Below the pieces are notes generated by a model. That model worked only from the letters and a program-made list of their open reading frames with translations. It searched no databases and had not been told where the DNA came from. A stretch of DNA of 64,000 nucleotides from Tetmemena sp. SeJ-2015 (Eukaryota; Ciliophora; Spirotrichea; Sporadotrichida; Oxytrichidae), in NCBI GenBank assembly GCA_027382625.1, contig JAJKFJ010020991.1, positions 46,573 through 110,572 on the forward strand, in the 5' to 3' direction. Below are positions 20,389-33,877 of this stretch, piece by piece. Numbering within the stretch: position 1 is the stretch's first letter; each line of letters opens with the position of its first letter. Made by a program: the position numbers and the translations under genes.

Positions 20389-23035
20389 ATGGAAAAAGTG
20401 AAAAGCAATAGACTTTCAGTCTGCTATAACAACCAGGGAGATCAAGACGAGCAAGTGGACTGGGAAGACTTCGTCTGCATCCAAGGTAATTATTTTCTCA
20501 CTCTTTAAGCTTAATCCCTTATTCATTTCTATAGGAGGTAAGCACTTTTCTCAGAAAGACTCAACTTTTATTTTAGATCATAAATAAAATTGCATGTCTA
20601 TGTGTGTGTCGATTACAATATATTTTAGATGAGATCGGCAATAGTTACAATCAGAGAAAGCTCCGATCTAATTTTTATCTCACAAAATCAAAGAAACAAT
20701 CCACTTTTAATAATAAGGTATTTTTAGTAATAGTAGTAGATTTATGCAAATCCTCTAATGACGTGACTACAAGCAGCAACCAATCTAGCGGTCAAAATAA
20801 AATCAAGACTCTTCACCTCGTGAAGGAGAGCAACTCACTCATCCCCAGCAGCGTCAAACGAGTTTCATCTCACACGTTTAAAAATCACTCACTTCTTGAC
20901 GATTCTAAAAATGTCAAAAATCAACTCTCGATAGATGCAAGTCATAATTATAATAGTAATTCATTCTCAAAAAAAATTTTAGTCATCATGATCAAGATAA
21001 TACAGATGACAACTAGCAGTCAACTCCTCTTCCTAAATCGTTTGGCGATCAAGAGGGCAGGCAATTGCGACTTAACTGGGCATGGAAAGCACACTCTGGG
21101 AGAATGGGATTAGCCACCAGAGCGCCAAGCTGCAATAATTTCGATACACCTGCTCTTTAGCTTAACGGCAGAGTATCTGACGGGACTAATGACTAAGAGG
21201 ATAATAATAGTTACGCAAATATAGCTCCACTCATGATTGAACAAAGCAAATCGCACAGCAACTTTGTTGATAAGCTTCCTCAATTTGGAATAACTCTTTT
21301 ATTCAATATTAATTCGACGATAAAATAAACCCGATACTGCAACGCACTCTAAATGCTCAGCCGATATCTCTAGAAAGTTTGAGCGACTACCATCTTCGCC
21401 GTCAGAGTAATGAAGAAAGAAGAAGCTTTCCTGCCCCTACAGCCTAAGACATTTCTTGTGTACTTAATGAATGCCCTCTAGATCTTTTTACAACCCCTGA
21501 GTATGAAAACGCAGACCCCATGATTCTAACTCTGGACAAAGTAGCAGGCCCGTACTCCTTCATGAACTTAAAAGTGCTTGAGGATAACAAAGTGGGCGAT
21601 GCTCCAACTCCCACATACTTACCCTATAGTAATAAAGCTATCAACATTTGCTTTATTGTTATAAAGTACGATTAAGCCTTCATATTCTGGTAAGAAAGAT
21701 GACATTCTCACAGGTCTTTTGATCACTCCAAAGAATGGATTAAAATGCGTCGATGAGCGTATTCTTGAGAAGCAAAAGGGTATAGTGAAGAGCGTAATCT
21801 CACAGGCTGCCTCTAACGTCTTTTCAGGCCAAAGTATCATAGGCATCTCTCTGCCTGTCAGAATATTCGAACCAAGAAGCTTGATTGAGAGAATTTGTGA
21901 TTGGTATGGATTTGCTCCAATCTTTCTTAAGTAAGCTTCTGAAATAGATGATCACAGGGAGAGATTGTAACATTTTTCTGAGTGAATTTAGAATATAAGA
22001 TTTAAGTTATCTATAGCTTACGCAATTTCTGCACTTTACTGCGGTCTTAAACAACAGAAACCTTTTAACCCATTGTTGGGCGAGACCTATCAAGCATGCT
22101 TTGAGGATAATACCCGCGTTTACTGTGAGCACACTAGCCACCATCCTCCATATTATTTAATGAGCAGTTTTTTGTACAGTTACTTATAATGAGAACTTTA
22201 TTTATTTTTCCAGTATCGAACTATCTGATAGAAGATGCTGCACAGAAGTACAGCGTATACGGCTATTACGAATTCAAAGCGAAGATTAGTGGTAACAATC
22301 TGATCATGAGAAATGAAGGACCGAACAATATTAAATTCGCAGATGGGCAGACTATCACCTACGAGTATTCATATTTTTTATTCTTTGTCCTGCAAATAGC
22401 ATTCACTGTGCTTAATTTTTTTGCAATACCCTGTAACCAAACTAGGAGGGATGCTTTGGGGTGATCGCATTCTGAATCTGGAGGGTACCATGATTTTTGA
22501 AGATAAAGCTAACTAGCTGAAGGCTGTGATTATCCTCGGTCTCGGACGATACGATAAGTTTGCGGGTAAAATTTATGTCAATGACCCCACTTCCAAATAC
22601 GCTAAGAAAGTTTGAATGGATTTGATATTGAGATTCAATTATGGTATTTAATAAAGAGCCATCAAAACTTTCTGAGATCAAAGACATAAAATAGGAGATT
22701 TGCGACTTATCAGGCTCAATATTGGAGAATTTGATTATCGGAGGACAAGAATACTGGAACATTGATACTATGCTACCTATGAAAGCATTACCGATCCCTA
22801 ACGCACTCCCCTCTGACCCCAGATACAGAGAAGACTATACACTTTCCCATTTGCATTACTTAAGTTTTTCTATTAAGACTTAATATGGTTGAAGAGGGAG
22901 AATGAAAGTTATGCTCAAACTTGGAAGACGAGGTTAGAAATTCAACAACGCCACGAGAGGAAAATAAGGCTCGAGTCCAACTCCAAGCGAGAAAAAAGAC
23001 TTCTTAAATTGGAAAAATAACAAAGCAAGAAATGA
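20389..23035 (+). CDS. Oxysterol-binding-protein-related protein (ORP1 copy)
   Basis: ATG 20389 and TGA 23033-23035. Two early introns (one begins GTAATT after ...CIQ) and a variable, Ser/Asn-rich N-terminal region precede the lipid-binding ORD domain. With seven IESs removed the ORD reads cleanly: [32 protein letters not shown], the signature EHTSHHPP, then YGYYEFKAKISGN, KLGGMLWGDR, GSILENLIIGG with EYWNID, and LPSDPRYREDLIWL with a basic C-terminal helix. ORPs bind and move sterols and phosphoinositides between membranes. No PH domain was seen in this copy. A one-base slip at an A-run near 20.97 kb must be corrected to join the two halves of the N-terminal region. A second, diverged paralogue lies at 40.4-43.8 kb on the other strand. 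Confidence 0.9.
21296..21314 (+). other. IES in ORP1 (pointer AATT), 19 nt
   Basis: AATT at 21292-21295 and 21311-21314. Removal joins DKLPQF to DDKINPILQRTLNAQ. At 19 nt it is too short for a spliceosomal intron and has no GT-AG ends. Confidence 0.72.
21628..21685 (+). other. IES in ORP1 (pointer TAT), 58 nt
   Basis: TAT at 21625-21627 and 21683-21685. Removal joins PTYLPY to SGKKDDILTGLLITPKNG, the start of the lipid-binding domain. Confidence 0.75.
21977..22003 (+). other. IES in ORP1 (pointer TTT), about 27 nt
   Basis: It carries an in-frame TGA. Removal joins RERLQHF to KLSIAYAISALY just before [12 protein letters not shown]. The pointer lies in a T-run, so the exact edges are ambiguous by a base or two. 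Confidence 0.72.
22151..22212 (+). other. IES in ORP1 (pointer TCCA), 62 nt
   Basis: TCCA at 22147-22150 and 22209-22212. It sits inside the ORP signature: removal gives EHTSHHPPVSNYLIED. No GT start. Confidence 0.88.
22368..22428 (+). other. IES in ORP1 (pointer TA), 61 nt
   Basis: TA at 22366-22367 and 22427-22428. Removal gives TITYEYPVTKLGGMLWGDR, as in the family. The TA pointer resembles those of Paramecium and Euplotes, but the neighbours use other pointers. Confidence 0.82.
22611..22656 (+). other. IES in ORP1 (pointer AAAG), 46 nt
   Basis: AAAG at 22607-22610 and 22653-22656. Contains TGA. Removal joins SKYAKK to EPSKLSEIKDIKQEIC in frame. Confidence 0.82.
22836..22879 (+). other. 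IES in ORP1 (pointer AAGAC), 44 nt
   Basis: AAGAC at 22831-22835 and 22875-22879. Removal gives LPSDPRYREDLIWLKREN, the expected ORP C-terminus. Confidence 0.88.
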
Positions 23036-23403
23036 ATCTCAACAAAGGCATCATATTTTTAAAATTTAAATTTGCTAAATTTGCATCTGCCATGTTTAAT
23101 AAAATCATCAAAGCTGTATTAAAATTAAAGCGAGAGTGTCTTATAAATTTAACCCTCAATCAATAAGTATAAACCCAAAGATTTGTAAAATATTACCACG
23201 ACATTAGAAAGAGCTACTATCAGTTAGAGACAACATCTCACTATATTAGAATTTAACTTTACAATAATTTAGATGCCATCATCATTATCACCATTAGTAT
23301 TGTTTATTTCTCATTTTTCAGCATATTCTTTACTGAAAATTAGACATTTTTAAAGCCTTACGATATTATAAAATTTTTAATTGAGAAAATAAGTGCTTGT
23401 GTG
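23036..23403. other. Intergenic AT-rich DNA
   Basis: No coding frame I would support; AT-rich with short A and T runs. Confidence 0.4.
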
Positions 23404-24430
23404 ATGAGTCGAAATGACTTAAACTTGAACTAGAAAATAATTCCACAAAAAGATGATCCAAACTTCAAAGCTGAGTGGTCTAAGAATCAAGGCCAGGACA
23501 ATCCAACTTCTGAATTCGGATTTGGATAAAACTTCTCTGCTCTGAAAAATTCTAAAGAGTGCTCAAAATTTTAATCATCGTTTTAACAATGACATTATTT
23601 CTCATTCATAGGGAGCCCTTAAAATGCAACAACTGCAGCTCACTCGCCAAACATTTTAAGTGGAAATAGATAAGTATCGAGGGCTGTAAATTTCCAAGAT
23701 CTGTGTAACACGATTTCGAAGTACCAAAAAACACTCCCAGAGATGGAGGCTTTCACACTCACGAATGCTTGCAGGCACAAAATCGTAATGATTTAATGGG
23801 CCAATTAAGTGCGCTAGAAACAAATGGAGAGGAAAAACAACAAGGAATTGGAGACTGAATTCCAACTACTTTCTCAACTTGGCTACGAAGAGTCCTTGCA
23901 AATCAAAATTACATCATTAATTAAAAAATTTTACATTCCTTGCAGGTGAGAAGATTAAGATAAGACACTTTATCAAACTAGGTCTTAATCTGGCACTGAT
24001 TAAGGCCTCTCCAATGCAAATGCATTCCAACTCGAAACTCGATACGGTGTACATAAAATAGGATTCAATGTTCTAAAGTGACTTTAATTCATCTCTTGAT
24101 ATTTTCTAGAGAAAGAGATTTTCTTAAAGGATGAATTTAAAAATTAAATTCGAGGCTACACCAGTGAATTTGGGATGGGGGGAGGCTTAACTTCACCAAA
24201 TGCAAAAAATCAATGCTAAAAAAGTTTCAAAATCATGATCGTAAAAAGTAAGATTACAATTTTCAACCTTATTTTCGTTGTAGAAGCTTCGCTCCTCAGA
24301 GAGTAAACGCAGACATGGAGATTTAAACTCAACTTCTTCATTCAAAAACAATCAAGTTAATAGCTAGCAAGATGATGAAGATAATTATAAAGCATATTTA
24401 TACTTTGAAATAATAATAATTAATCTATTA
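23404..24430 (+). CDS. Uncharacterised helical protein
   Basis: ATG 23404 begins a polar N-terminus (MSRNDLNLNQKIIPQKDDPN). Further segments are strongly helical: KMQQLQLTRQTFQVEIDKYR, NTISKYQKTLPEMEAF, RQKQMERKNNKELETEF, then FIKLGLNLALIKASPMQMHS and a basic tail (RSSESKRRHGDLNS). Interruptions at about 23.56-23.61 kb and 23.90-23.94 kb and single-base slips mean the full protein is not resolved. A GT-AG intron lies near 24.25-24.29 kb. The 3' end is uncertain: the frame may even run into the next gene. No family recognised. Confidence 0.5.
23901..23944 (+). other. Putative IES with 8-bp repeat TCCTTGCA, 44 nt
   Basis: TCCTTGCA at 23893-23900 and 23937-23944 brackets an AT-rich insert within a helical coding segment. 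Removal leaves the next segment (GEKIKIRHFIKLG) one base out of frame, so either a sequencing slip is nearby or the boundary is different. Confidence 0.5.
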
Positions 24431-24589
24431 TTATCTGGATTTTCTGGACTCAAGGTCAAAAGTTTAAGATTAGCCAAAGCAATCTATCATACAATTGTTT
24501 AATTAAAAATGATTAAGCAATCTGAGAGTAAGCATAGACAGATTTTAACTAAATTTCATCGAATCTAATAACATTATTGTCAAATTTAA

Positions 24590-27500
24590 ATGTCAAATTC
24601 TTTAATAGAGAGAAAGACACAGTTCCGCCCTCAAAATTAGGACTCCTCTGTTCTATCTCGAGGAGGTGTTATTGACTAAGTTGACTCTGGCAGTCCTTAG
24701 TTTGGTCAGAGCTACTCAGGCAAACGACAGCATGGCTTCACTCAGAGCTCTTCCTCTGGCTCATTCTATCACTAGGGAAGTTCAAATAAGAAAAAGCAGT
24801 CCTTTGATGATGGCGGGAGGTCCTTCTCAAATATTGTAATCATTAATCTTTTATTAAAAAAGTTACTAAAAATTTTGAGGAAAAAAAGCACTTTCAAGCA
24901 ATTTGAAATATGAGTAGAGACCCACAAATGCAGAATTCAAGCTATCCAAATACAAAGCTGAATCGCTATGCTTCTAATAGCTCTGCTTTGGGCAAATTTT
25001 CTCCAAACCCTATGAATAGGGGTAGAGGTAAGTTAATATTCTTCTATTTTACTCAAGAAATTTATCTTCAGCATAGGCTTTCTGACAAATTCTAAATTTC
25101 TTTTTCTAGATATTTTAAGCTTTGCACTGTATTTTATTTCTTATGATATGAAAGTTGAAACTGAGAGCGAGGAAAGTATGAGTTCTCATTGGGCTTCCGA
25201 GCCTCGAAAGATAAGCAAACTGCAAAATAATAGGTCTCATGGTATAAAGGGCTTTGTGTCTTCGAATATACTCAAATCCAAAGTTTAAAATCTTCGAGAG
25301 AAACCACATCAAAATGACTCAAGCTAAAATCTATCATGAGAGAGAGTAAAATTATTTTTCAATTGCAATTAATATTCTATCATCAATCTCCAAAAACAAC
25401 AGTCACAGCTAGGCAAGACTCTAAGATCATTCGATGTCTAGCTTTACTGACTTTACTAGCCCATAGGCAACCAACACAGCTCTTAATCACACTCAGTAAA
25501 TCATTCCCGAGCTGGAGGAAGGTGAGGTTGAACAAGAAACTTTGTCTTAGCAAAGGAGGCTTCAAGATGGTGAGGGTACTCCAGGATTCACCAATAACAT
25601 GAGGGAGTACACGTATGCTTCTCCCTCCTCAGTTTTCGAACTTTAGAAAGAGCCCTCTGCATAGAAGAGCAACGAAAGTGCTACAAAGTATTACGAATAA
25701 TACATTATTCTTATGCTAGTGTGACCAATCAGCAAGTGACTTCTTACTACTAGTACTAAAGTCCATGCTTGAATTAGTTCGAGGAGCAACCTCAAATTAT
25801 GAAGAATCCTTTCATCAGTGGAAACAGCTCTTCTTCATAATAAATATATAATCATCTCTATCAGTGTTTATTCTTGCTAGATTATTGAGAAAGCTTCTTC
25901 AGTTTCTTCTGACTAGCTATTTGCATCTAAGCCTGAACAGCATCAACATGCTCAAGTCCACATGAGTAGCATGTCTGTTGAGTCATACCAGCAGTTTGGC
26001 TCTATTTTTTATATAAGAATTTTTATAAGAAGGGATTATATTTCAGAGATTGACAACACCTAGCCTTTTTTTAAACTTATATACCTTTTTATTTTACAGT
26101 GAAGAGATTTTTAGTTGATAAATAATTAGCATATTCTTTATATTGATTAAAAATTTGATAGCCTGTAGCTTTCAACTAGCAGCTACCTCAATTTCAAACA
26201 ATAACTTCAGTATCTATACTTCATTTAGAAATTATTACCCTTATATCGTATCAAACAGCTCCCTAGGGCCAAGACAAAACGAATAAGAAGACTTTGAATT
26301 TCAGCAGATGACACCTCAAGGAGAGGATTTCGAGATGCAAGAGAGCTTCAACTTCGACAAACCTCCTCAAATCAACTAGTCTTCTTTCCCTAAATCTGAA
26401 TAAGGCAAAGAGAAGTCAAAGTAGAAGAGAAAAAATACTCTACTTGTTTTTCAAAGCATATCCATGAGTGTATATTTGAATTAACTTGGAAAGCGGTCTC
26501 CTTAACAGGATTTGAAAAGCTTAGAAACTCAATAGAAAATTCCTCGCACCTCAAAGCATTCAGCCCCTATGTCCAACCACTATGTGATCAAGAATTCTCC
26601 TCTAGAACAAGTTTCAAACTCTTCTTCCTCTGTAAAGTTTGCGTCACCTTAAAAGACGGAAGAAGCCAGAGATAGTAGTCTACAAATCATCAGGATTTAA
26701 ATTGCTTTCTTATGAATGATTATTTCCCAGATTACAGAGAAACCTGTTCAGGATCTGAGTTCTGAAAATGAAATGAGTGAGTTATAGTTGTCGTTAATAT
26801 ATCGACTGGTTGGCTTTTAAAGTTTGAGTAAGAGTATAAAAAGCGATCTTCGGGTAGAAGAAGCAAGAGAAACACAGAGATCTACAAGGAGAGGGTGTCA
26901 AGAAAAGCTAGATAGCTCAAAGAACGTGAGAAGGCAAAGAGGATGGAATATTTTCAGATGAATCAAGCTCAATTTAAGAGTCATTCTTGCTATATATAAT
27001 ATTAGCTAAAGTTAAGAAGGAGGAGAATATTAAAGTTGAGAAGAGCAGAGAGAGTAAGAGGGGAGTTTCTAAGACTTCAAAGAGAGATAGTTTAGACAAG
27101 AAGACTTTATAAAAGGAGACTAATTTACCATCTGAGGAAGAAACTTAGCTTTATTACAAATAAGTTCGCAAATTTTGTTTTGAAGAGTCAAAAGATAGTC
27201 ATAATCTAGAGAAGGTTTAGAAGAAGGGAAAGAATAAAGGTTTCAAGCTCTACGAAGTCAATGTAGATATACTTTGTATATTATTTTGTTAAAATAATAT
27301 AGGTGAGACTTCTCTATATTTAATTTAAGTGAGAAAAATTCACTCTCATTAAACATAGTTTAACTATGCTGATCTCTTGAAGCTCTTGGAGAGAAATGAT
27401 TGCGGTTTCAATACCCAAAATTTCAAAAATTTACTTTAAAGCTGTCTCTAGATTCAGCAAAGAGCAGCAATACGAGAAGTTTCCCTCAAGATTTTCTTTG

Positions 27501-28849
27501 GACTATGTTAACATTAAACCGAATTAAATAAGTACTTTATGCAGTACTATGCATATAGACTTTGAGATATTTCAAGATGACTGATGATATTTTGGTGCAA
27601 GTGGACTTGTAGATCAAAGAGGGAGATTAAAATTCAGAAGCTAGGACTGACTTACTCAAAGCAATGGTGAGAGTTAGATGCAAGCATCTCAAGACTCTTA
27701 TGAAATCTATTTTTAAAAATAGTGCTCTTTAATGAAAGTGTGTGATGCTAAGATCAAAAGATTCGTTGAGGAGAAGTAAACTTCCTCCAGCTCAGAGATT
27801 CAAAGCATCAAGCCTAGTGGAATTGTCACCAGATAACAGAAAGTGAGGAATGAGAGTGACTAGAATCATAAAGTAAGCTTTTTCATATATAGATTTATAA
27901 AAATCCTTTGAACCAGCAAGCAAATGGTATTGCTAAGGAAATAACTAAGTTGCAAATGATTCAAGCAGTCTTCAATTACCTCACTTGCGTCTACATTCAA
28001 GACTTCTTGTCACTCTAGCCAAGTAATCTACTTCTATATACACATTCGCTTTTCATATTTAATCTTGAAAAGCCTTCTCTTAAGCAGACTATATTGAATC
28101 TTCAGAATATCGAAGCGACTGTTTTGAGAATAAATTTATCTTGATATCTTCTTGTTTCAAAGTATGATGAAAACACTTAGGACCTTGGAAAGATGATGAA
28201 AGACTTTGAAGAAAAGATTCATGCTGAGAGAGTATCCCTGACCTCCTAATCTTAGATTAATCAACTCCAAGAACAGTTTAATAACTGCGAGCGAACAATT
28301 GTGAAAATCAATCCTTCTCTGCTTTCTAAAGCCAGCTCAATAGTATATTTATTTTAAGAGCTCAAAGGTTCTTCTAGGATAGCTAGAGAAAGACTTGAGG
28401 GAGTGGCGATTAGACATCGTTCCTCGAACTCTGCAGCCCAAGTTTTCTCTTCTTCAAATGACTAACTCTTCATCACAGGGCCAATTGAGAGATGGCTCTA
28501 ATTGTGCGCAACTTGTCTCTAGCTAACAAGAAGATCTTCTTATATTAATTGAAGTGAAGAACTCTAATTCAATAAATTTAAAGAAGAGGAGAAAGTGCCA
28601 ATGAAGAATCAATACAAGCTCCGATCAAGCAGAGCAAGCCAAGGATCAGCCGCAAACTCCAACCTCCACAAGTCCACTGCCAATTCAAATCCTCAGCAAA
28701 TGTAAAATTCAGGCTAAGTTAGCCAAAAAGTCAAACTAGAGCCAGGGAGTGAAACACCTGCTCCTCCTTAGAAAGAGAACAAAGGAAATTATCTTTCACT
28801 CAGTGCTGTCATAAAAGTCTTGCAGACTGAAGTTGCCTAGTAAGTTTGA
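24590..28849 (+). CDS. Large Ser/Gln-rich protein with basic coiled-coil region
   Basis: ATG 24590, TGA 28847-28849. With seven IESs and an intron (25028-25109) removed, the N-terminal half is a long Ser/Gln-rich, probably disordered chain (FRPQNQDSSVLSRGG..., GFTQSSSSGSFYHQG). It leads to a very basic helix at about 26.83-27.0 kb (EYKKRSSGRRSKRN, ERVSRKARQLKEREKAKR), then a Lys/Glu-rich linker. A helical second half follows (YADLLKLLERND, FKMTDDILVQVDLQIKEG, NGIAKEITKLQMIQAVFNYL, MKDFEEKIHAERVSL) and a Ser/Asn-rich tail. The basic helix plus low-complexity arms would suit a nuclear protein, but the N-x7-R spacing of bZIP proteins is not met and I assign no family. Other interruptions (about 27.26-27.37 kb, 28.14 kb) are present but not all resolved. 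Confidence 0.6.
24835..24911 (+). other. IES (pointer AAATAT), 77 nt
   Basis: AAATAT at 24829-24834 and 24906-24911. Removal joins GGRSFSN to MSRDPQMQNSSYPNTK in frame. Confidence 0.85.
25338..25383 (+). other. IES (pointer TCTATCAT), 46 nt
   Basis: TCTATCAT at 25330-25337 and 25376-25383. The first copy is followed by an in-frame TGA. Removal gives SQNLSSISKNNSHSQ and a long open frame beyond. Confidence 0.88.
25838..25901 (+). other. IES (pointer CTTCTTCA), 64 nt
   Basis: CTTCTTCA at 25830-25837 and 25894-25901. Removal gives SGNSSSSVSSDQLFASKPEQ. Confidence 0.88.
26002..26170 (+). other. IES (pointer GCT), 169 nt
   Basis: GCT at 25999-26001 and 26168-26170. Contains in-frame TGA. Removal joins SYQQFG to FQLAATSISNNNFS. 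Confidence 0.68.
26698..26733 (+). other. IES (pointer GATT), 36 nt
   Basis: GATT at 26694-26697 and 26730-26733. Removes a TGA and joins SLQIIRI to TEKPVQDLSSENEM. Confidence 0.82.
26783..26829 (+). other. IES (pointer TGAGT), 47 nt
   Basis: TGAGT at 26778-26782 and 26825-26829. Removal gives ENEMSEQEYKKRSSGRR and puts the basic helix in frame. Confidence 0.85.
26970..27007 (+). other. IES (pointer AGCT), 38 nt
   Basis: AGCT at 26966-26969 and 27004-27007. Removal joins YFQMNQA to KVKKEENIKVEKSRE. Confidence 0.82.
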
Positions 28850-29191
28850 GCATCAGAGATATTCAAAATTGCAATAAATCTTTAATTAAATTATGTTTTG
28901 AAGAGTATGCTGTTATTTCATCTGAGTTTCATAAGATATCTTGAAGGGAGTCAATATTTTGACTTAAAATATAACTTAGAATTTGAGACAAATTTGTGAG
29001 TCCATTCTTGTAAGAGACTAATTAGATATAAGATTTTCGTTACTATGAGAAGTTAAAGTGTGTTTGTTTTGAGTAATTTTACAAGTTTAATTTTGGAATA
29101 AAACCTTACTTTCAACAAATTATCTTCTGAAAGAAGCAGGTATTTCTCATTCTTGTAAATATTAATATAAATATAGTTTAACTTTTGATCT
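28850..29191. other. Intergenic AT-rich DNA
   Basis: About 340 bases without a convincing frame; AT-rich. Nothing else seen. Confidence 0.4.
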
Positions 29192-30852
29192 ATGATTTCA
29201 CCTAGAGACTTTCTTTTGAGTGATTCTGAGGCTTCTAAGGCAAAGCAAGAAACTGAAAATTAATAAATGATCTATCTATAATCTCTTTTAAATTTAAGTG
29301 GACTTGGAACTCTGACTGACAGTAGCTTTCAGCTGGAAGGTTTAATAGATGCTGCAAAGCCTCTCCAAACTAAAACTAGTTTTGAAGAATAGCATAGTGA
29401 AAAACTTTGCGAAGAGGAAAAGTCAAAGCAATATTTGGAATGCGGTATAATATCAAAAGGATACCCTCACTAAACGATTATCTCCTAAATATGCCAGGCT
29501 CAGTTGAGTATTTCTGGAGTTGCTACTCTAAGTTAAGAGTTTGAGTAAGCCTTTGCGAACTAACTTGTTGTGCGAGATGGAAAAGTCATCATACCTCAAG
29601 AGTTTCAATCAATCTTAAATGACAACTAGGAGAACATCGACCCAAACTCAATTAAGCCACCAGTGAAAGCTTAATCAGAGGAACTTGGCTTGAAAGATAC
29701 TTTTGCTGAGAGGTGCAACTTATCAACTATGGCCAACACTTCTGACCCTTCAAACTTTTCATTTGGCATGGGCATTTCTCAAAAGCTCTCTTAGAGTTTG
29801 CAGAAGCAAGAGACCCTAATAGGGCAGGATGAATAATTACTACTAAGCTTGCATGAGAGTCCTTCCAATGAAAACTCTTCTGCTAGTTTTGAAATTGGGT
29901 TGAACTCAGTTGAGAAAATTTTAGAAAAGTTTCAAGATGGAGAGGACTTAAACAGCAAGGCTGGAAGCTTAAGGATGAAAGAGGCATATCTCAATCAAAG
30001 ATTGAGAGAATTAAAGTTTAAAATTGAGAGTGAATGCAAGAGACTTAGCAGATGCAATGAAAGTGAGGAAACTGACCCTGTACTTTAGTTGATTAACAAC
30101 TCAAAGGAGCTCTCCTAAAAACGCCATTAAACTCTATTAAGAGACCTAGACTATTTGCTCTACTTAGAAACATTTTTTATCTGAGAGTTTAATTATAGAT
30201 GTAATTTAAATGACTTAGTGAATCAACTAACAGCAGCTACTTCCTGCAAAGTGGGTAGAGTTCTCACTCTACTTTCCTTCCTTCACACTATTCTTTGCGT
30301 TCATGTTGATTCTATCACTTTCCTTTAGTAAGTTGTTTTTTCTTACTTTTATCTATTTTTTAACTTTTGTAAAGGCTTTTGAACAAGATCTGCTCTGTGC
30401 TGTCTGAGTTTGTGAATTTCATCCACTCAAGTGAGCCTTTCAAAAAGAAGGAGCAAGTTTTGCATCTTTCACTACTTTCAACCATCACTGCAATAAGAGT
30501 TTTTGCTATTCAAAAGTTGACCTTTGCTTCAGAAAACAAGGCCGCCAGAGGTAAGAGTATTTCAGTTACTTCATTATGGTGATGTTAGCTAATTATCTTT
30601 TAGACTAAGTAGAAAAGTATGAGGAAGGGGGTTACTAAGTCTCATTCGAAGATTGTTTACAGAGCTGAAAAGGAGAGAAAGATCTCAGGAAAGTCAGAAT
30701 AGCTTTGCAAACAGATAGTCAACAGACATCAAGAGCTACTCTAAGTTTGCTTTGATGGACTCACTTTTAATTTCACTGTCATAGAGAAATCTATAATTTA
30801 TACTTCTGAGAGACTGCTTCACCTTGACTTAATGCTTGATTGCATTGACTGA
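29192..30852 (+). CDS. Uncharacterised protein, mostly helical
   Basis: ATG 29192, TGA 30850-30852. A nearly 1-kb uninterrupted first exon encodes an acidic, Ser/Gln-rich N-terminal half with a helical stretch (VEKILEKFQDGEDLNSKAG, MKEAYLNQRLRELKFKIES). After the IES at 30168-30218 comes a hydrophobic helical segment (DLDYLLYLVNQLTAATSC, RVLTLLSFLHTILCVHVDS). Introns are 30328-30374 and 30551-30603, both GTAAG...AG. A C-terminal helical part (KISGKSEQLCKQIVNRHQEL, ERLLHLDLMLDCID) is one base out of frame, near a G5 run at about 30630. No family recognised. Confidence 0.62.
30168..30218 (+). other. IES (pointer ACTTAG), 51 nt
   Basis: ACTTAG at 30162-30167 and 30213-30218. Contains TGA. Removal joins RDLDYLLYL to VNQLTAATSCKVGR. 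Confidence 0.82.
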
Positions 30853-31134
30853 GCTTTATGATCATCTTTACTTCTGAGCTGCTTCTAAAAGTTACCTTCA
30901 TTTTTTGAATATCATAGAAAACTACATTTTTGCTTTTGGAATTCTCTATGAACATGAATTTGCCTTGCTTTCATTTTTGCTTTATTTGCTTTGACAATTT
31001 TAGACTGATGACTGCATTACAGATTCAAAGCTATTGGAATTTGTTGTTTATTGAAATTTAAATAACAAAGACTCACTTGACGAAACAAAATAGCACATTT
31101 CATCAGTTGTATTGACGTTTGTAGGCTCAATAGA

Positions 31135-33481
<2,347 letters not shown>

Positions 33482-33877
33482 TTTACTAAATTACTAATAA
33501 ATTAATTCCATCAACAAACTCAAACCACTCTCTGTCCCTCAAAAACTCTCCTATCACCTGCTTCTCGAATAGAGTCAGCGTTAATACTGCTCTAGTTTTA
33601 AAATTTAATCAGCTTAGAAATCGAAAGTAAGTGCGAGAGGGAACAATCTGGCACTTATTAATTCTAATTTGCAACCATCTTAAATATCAATCATTCTTTG
33701 TAAGTAGCTTTGTAGTATGATAACTTTTGATATATGAAAGAAGGGGTATTGAATTGCTTTGTTCTAAGTTAAGACCTATAATTTATATCTTGCAGCCAAT
33801 ATTAATGAATCTATCGCTGCTTCATTGTGAAAGTTTAATCAATCTTTTGAGTTAATAATTGCTTATTTAAATTCAAA
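33482..33877. other. Divergent intergenic region, SDHA / DNAAF5-like
   Basis: About 400 bases between two genes transcribed away from each other; it must hold both promoters. AT-rich, no specific element recognised. Confidence 0.5.

Noticed and set aside
25684..25714. An 11-nt IES (pointer TA) in the Ser/Gln-rich gene
   Set aside because: It would restore the frame, but 11 nt with a 2-bp pointer cannot be told apart from a local indel.
26830..26970. bZIP transcription factor call for the basic coiled coil
   Set aside because: The basic helix lacks the N-x7-R spacing and no heptad leucine zipper follows.
31049..31134. Extending SDHA through the open frame beyond VPPKRRE
   Set aside because: The frame is open only because TAA/TAG are sense here; the residues past 31135 do not match any SDHA C-terminus, so they are not included.
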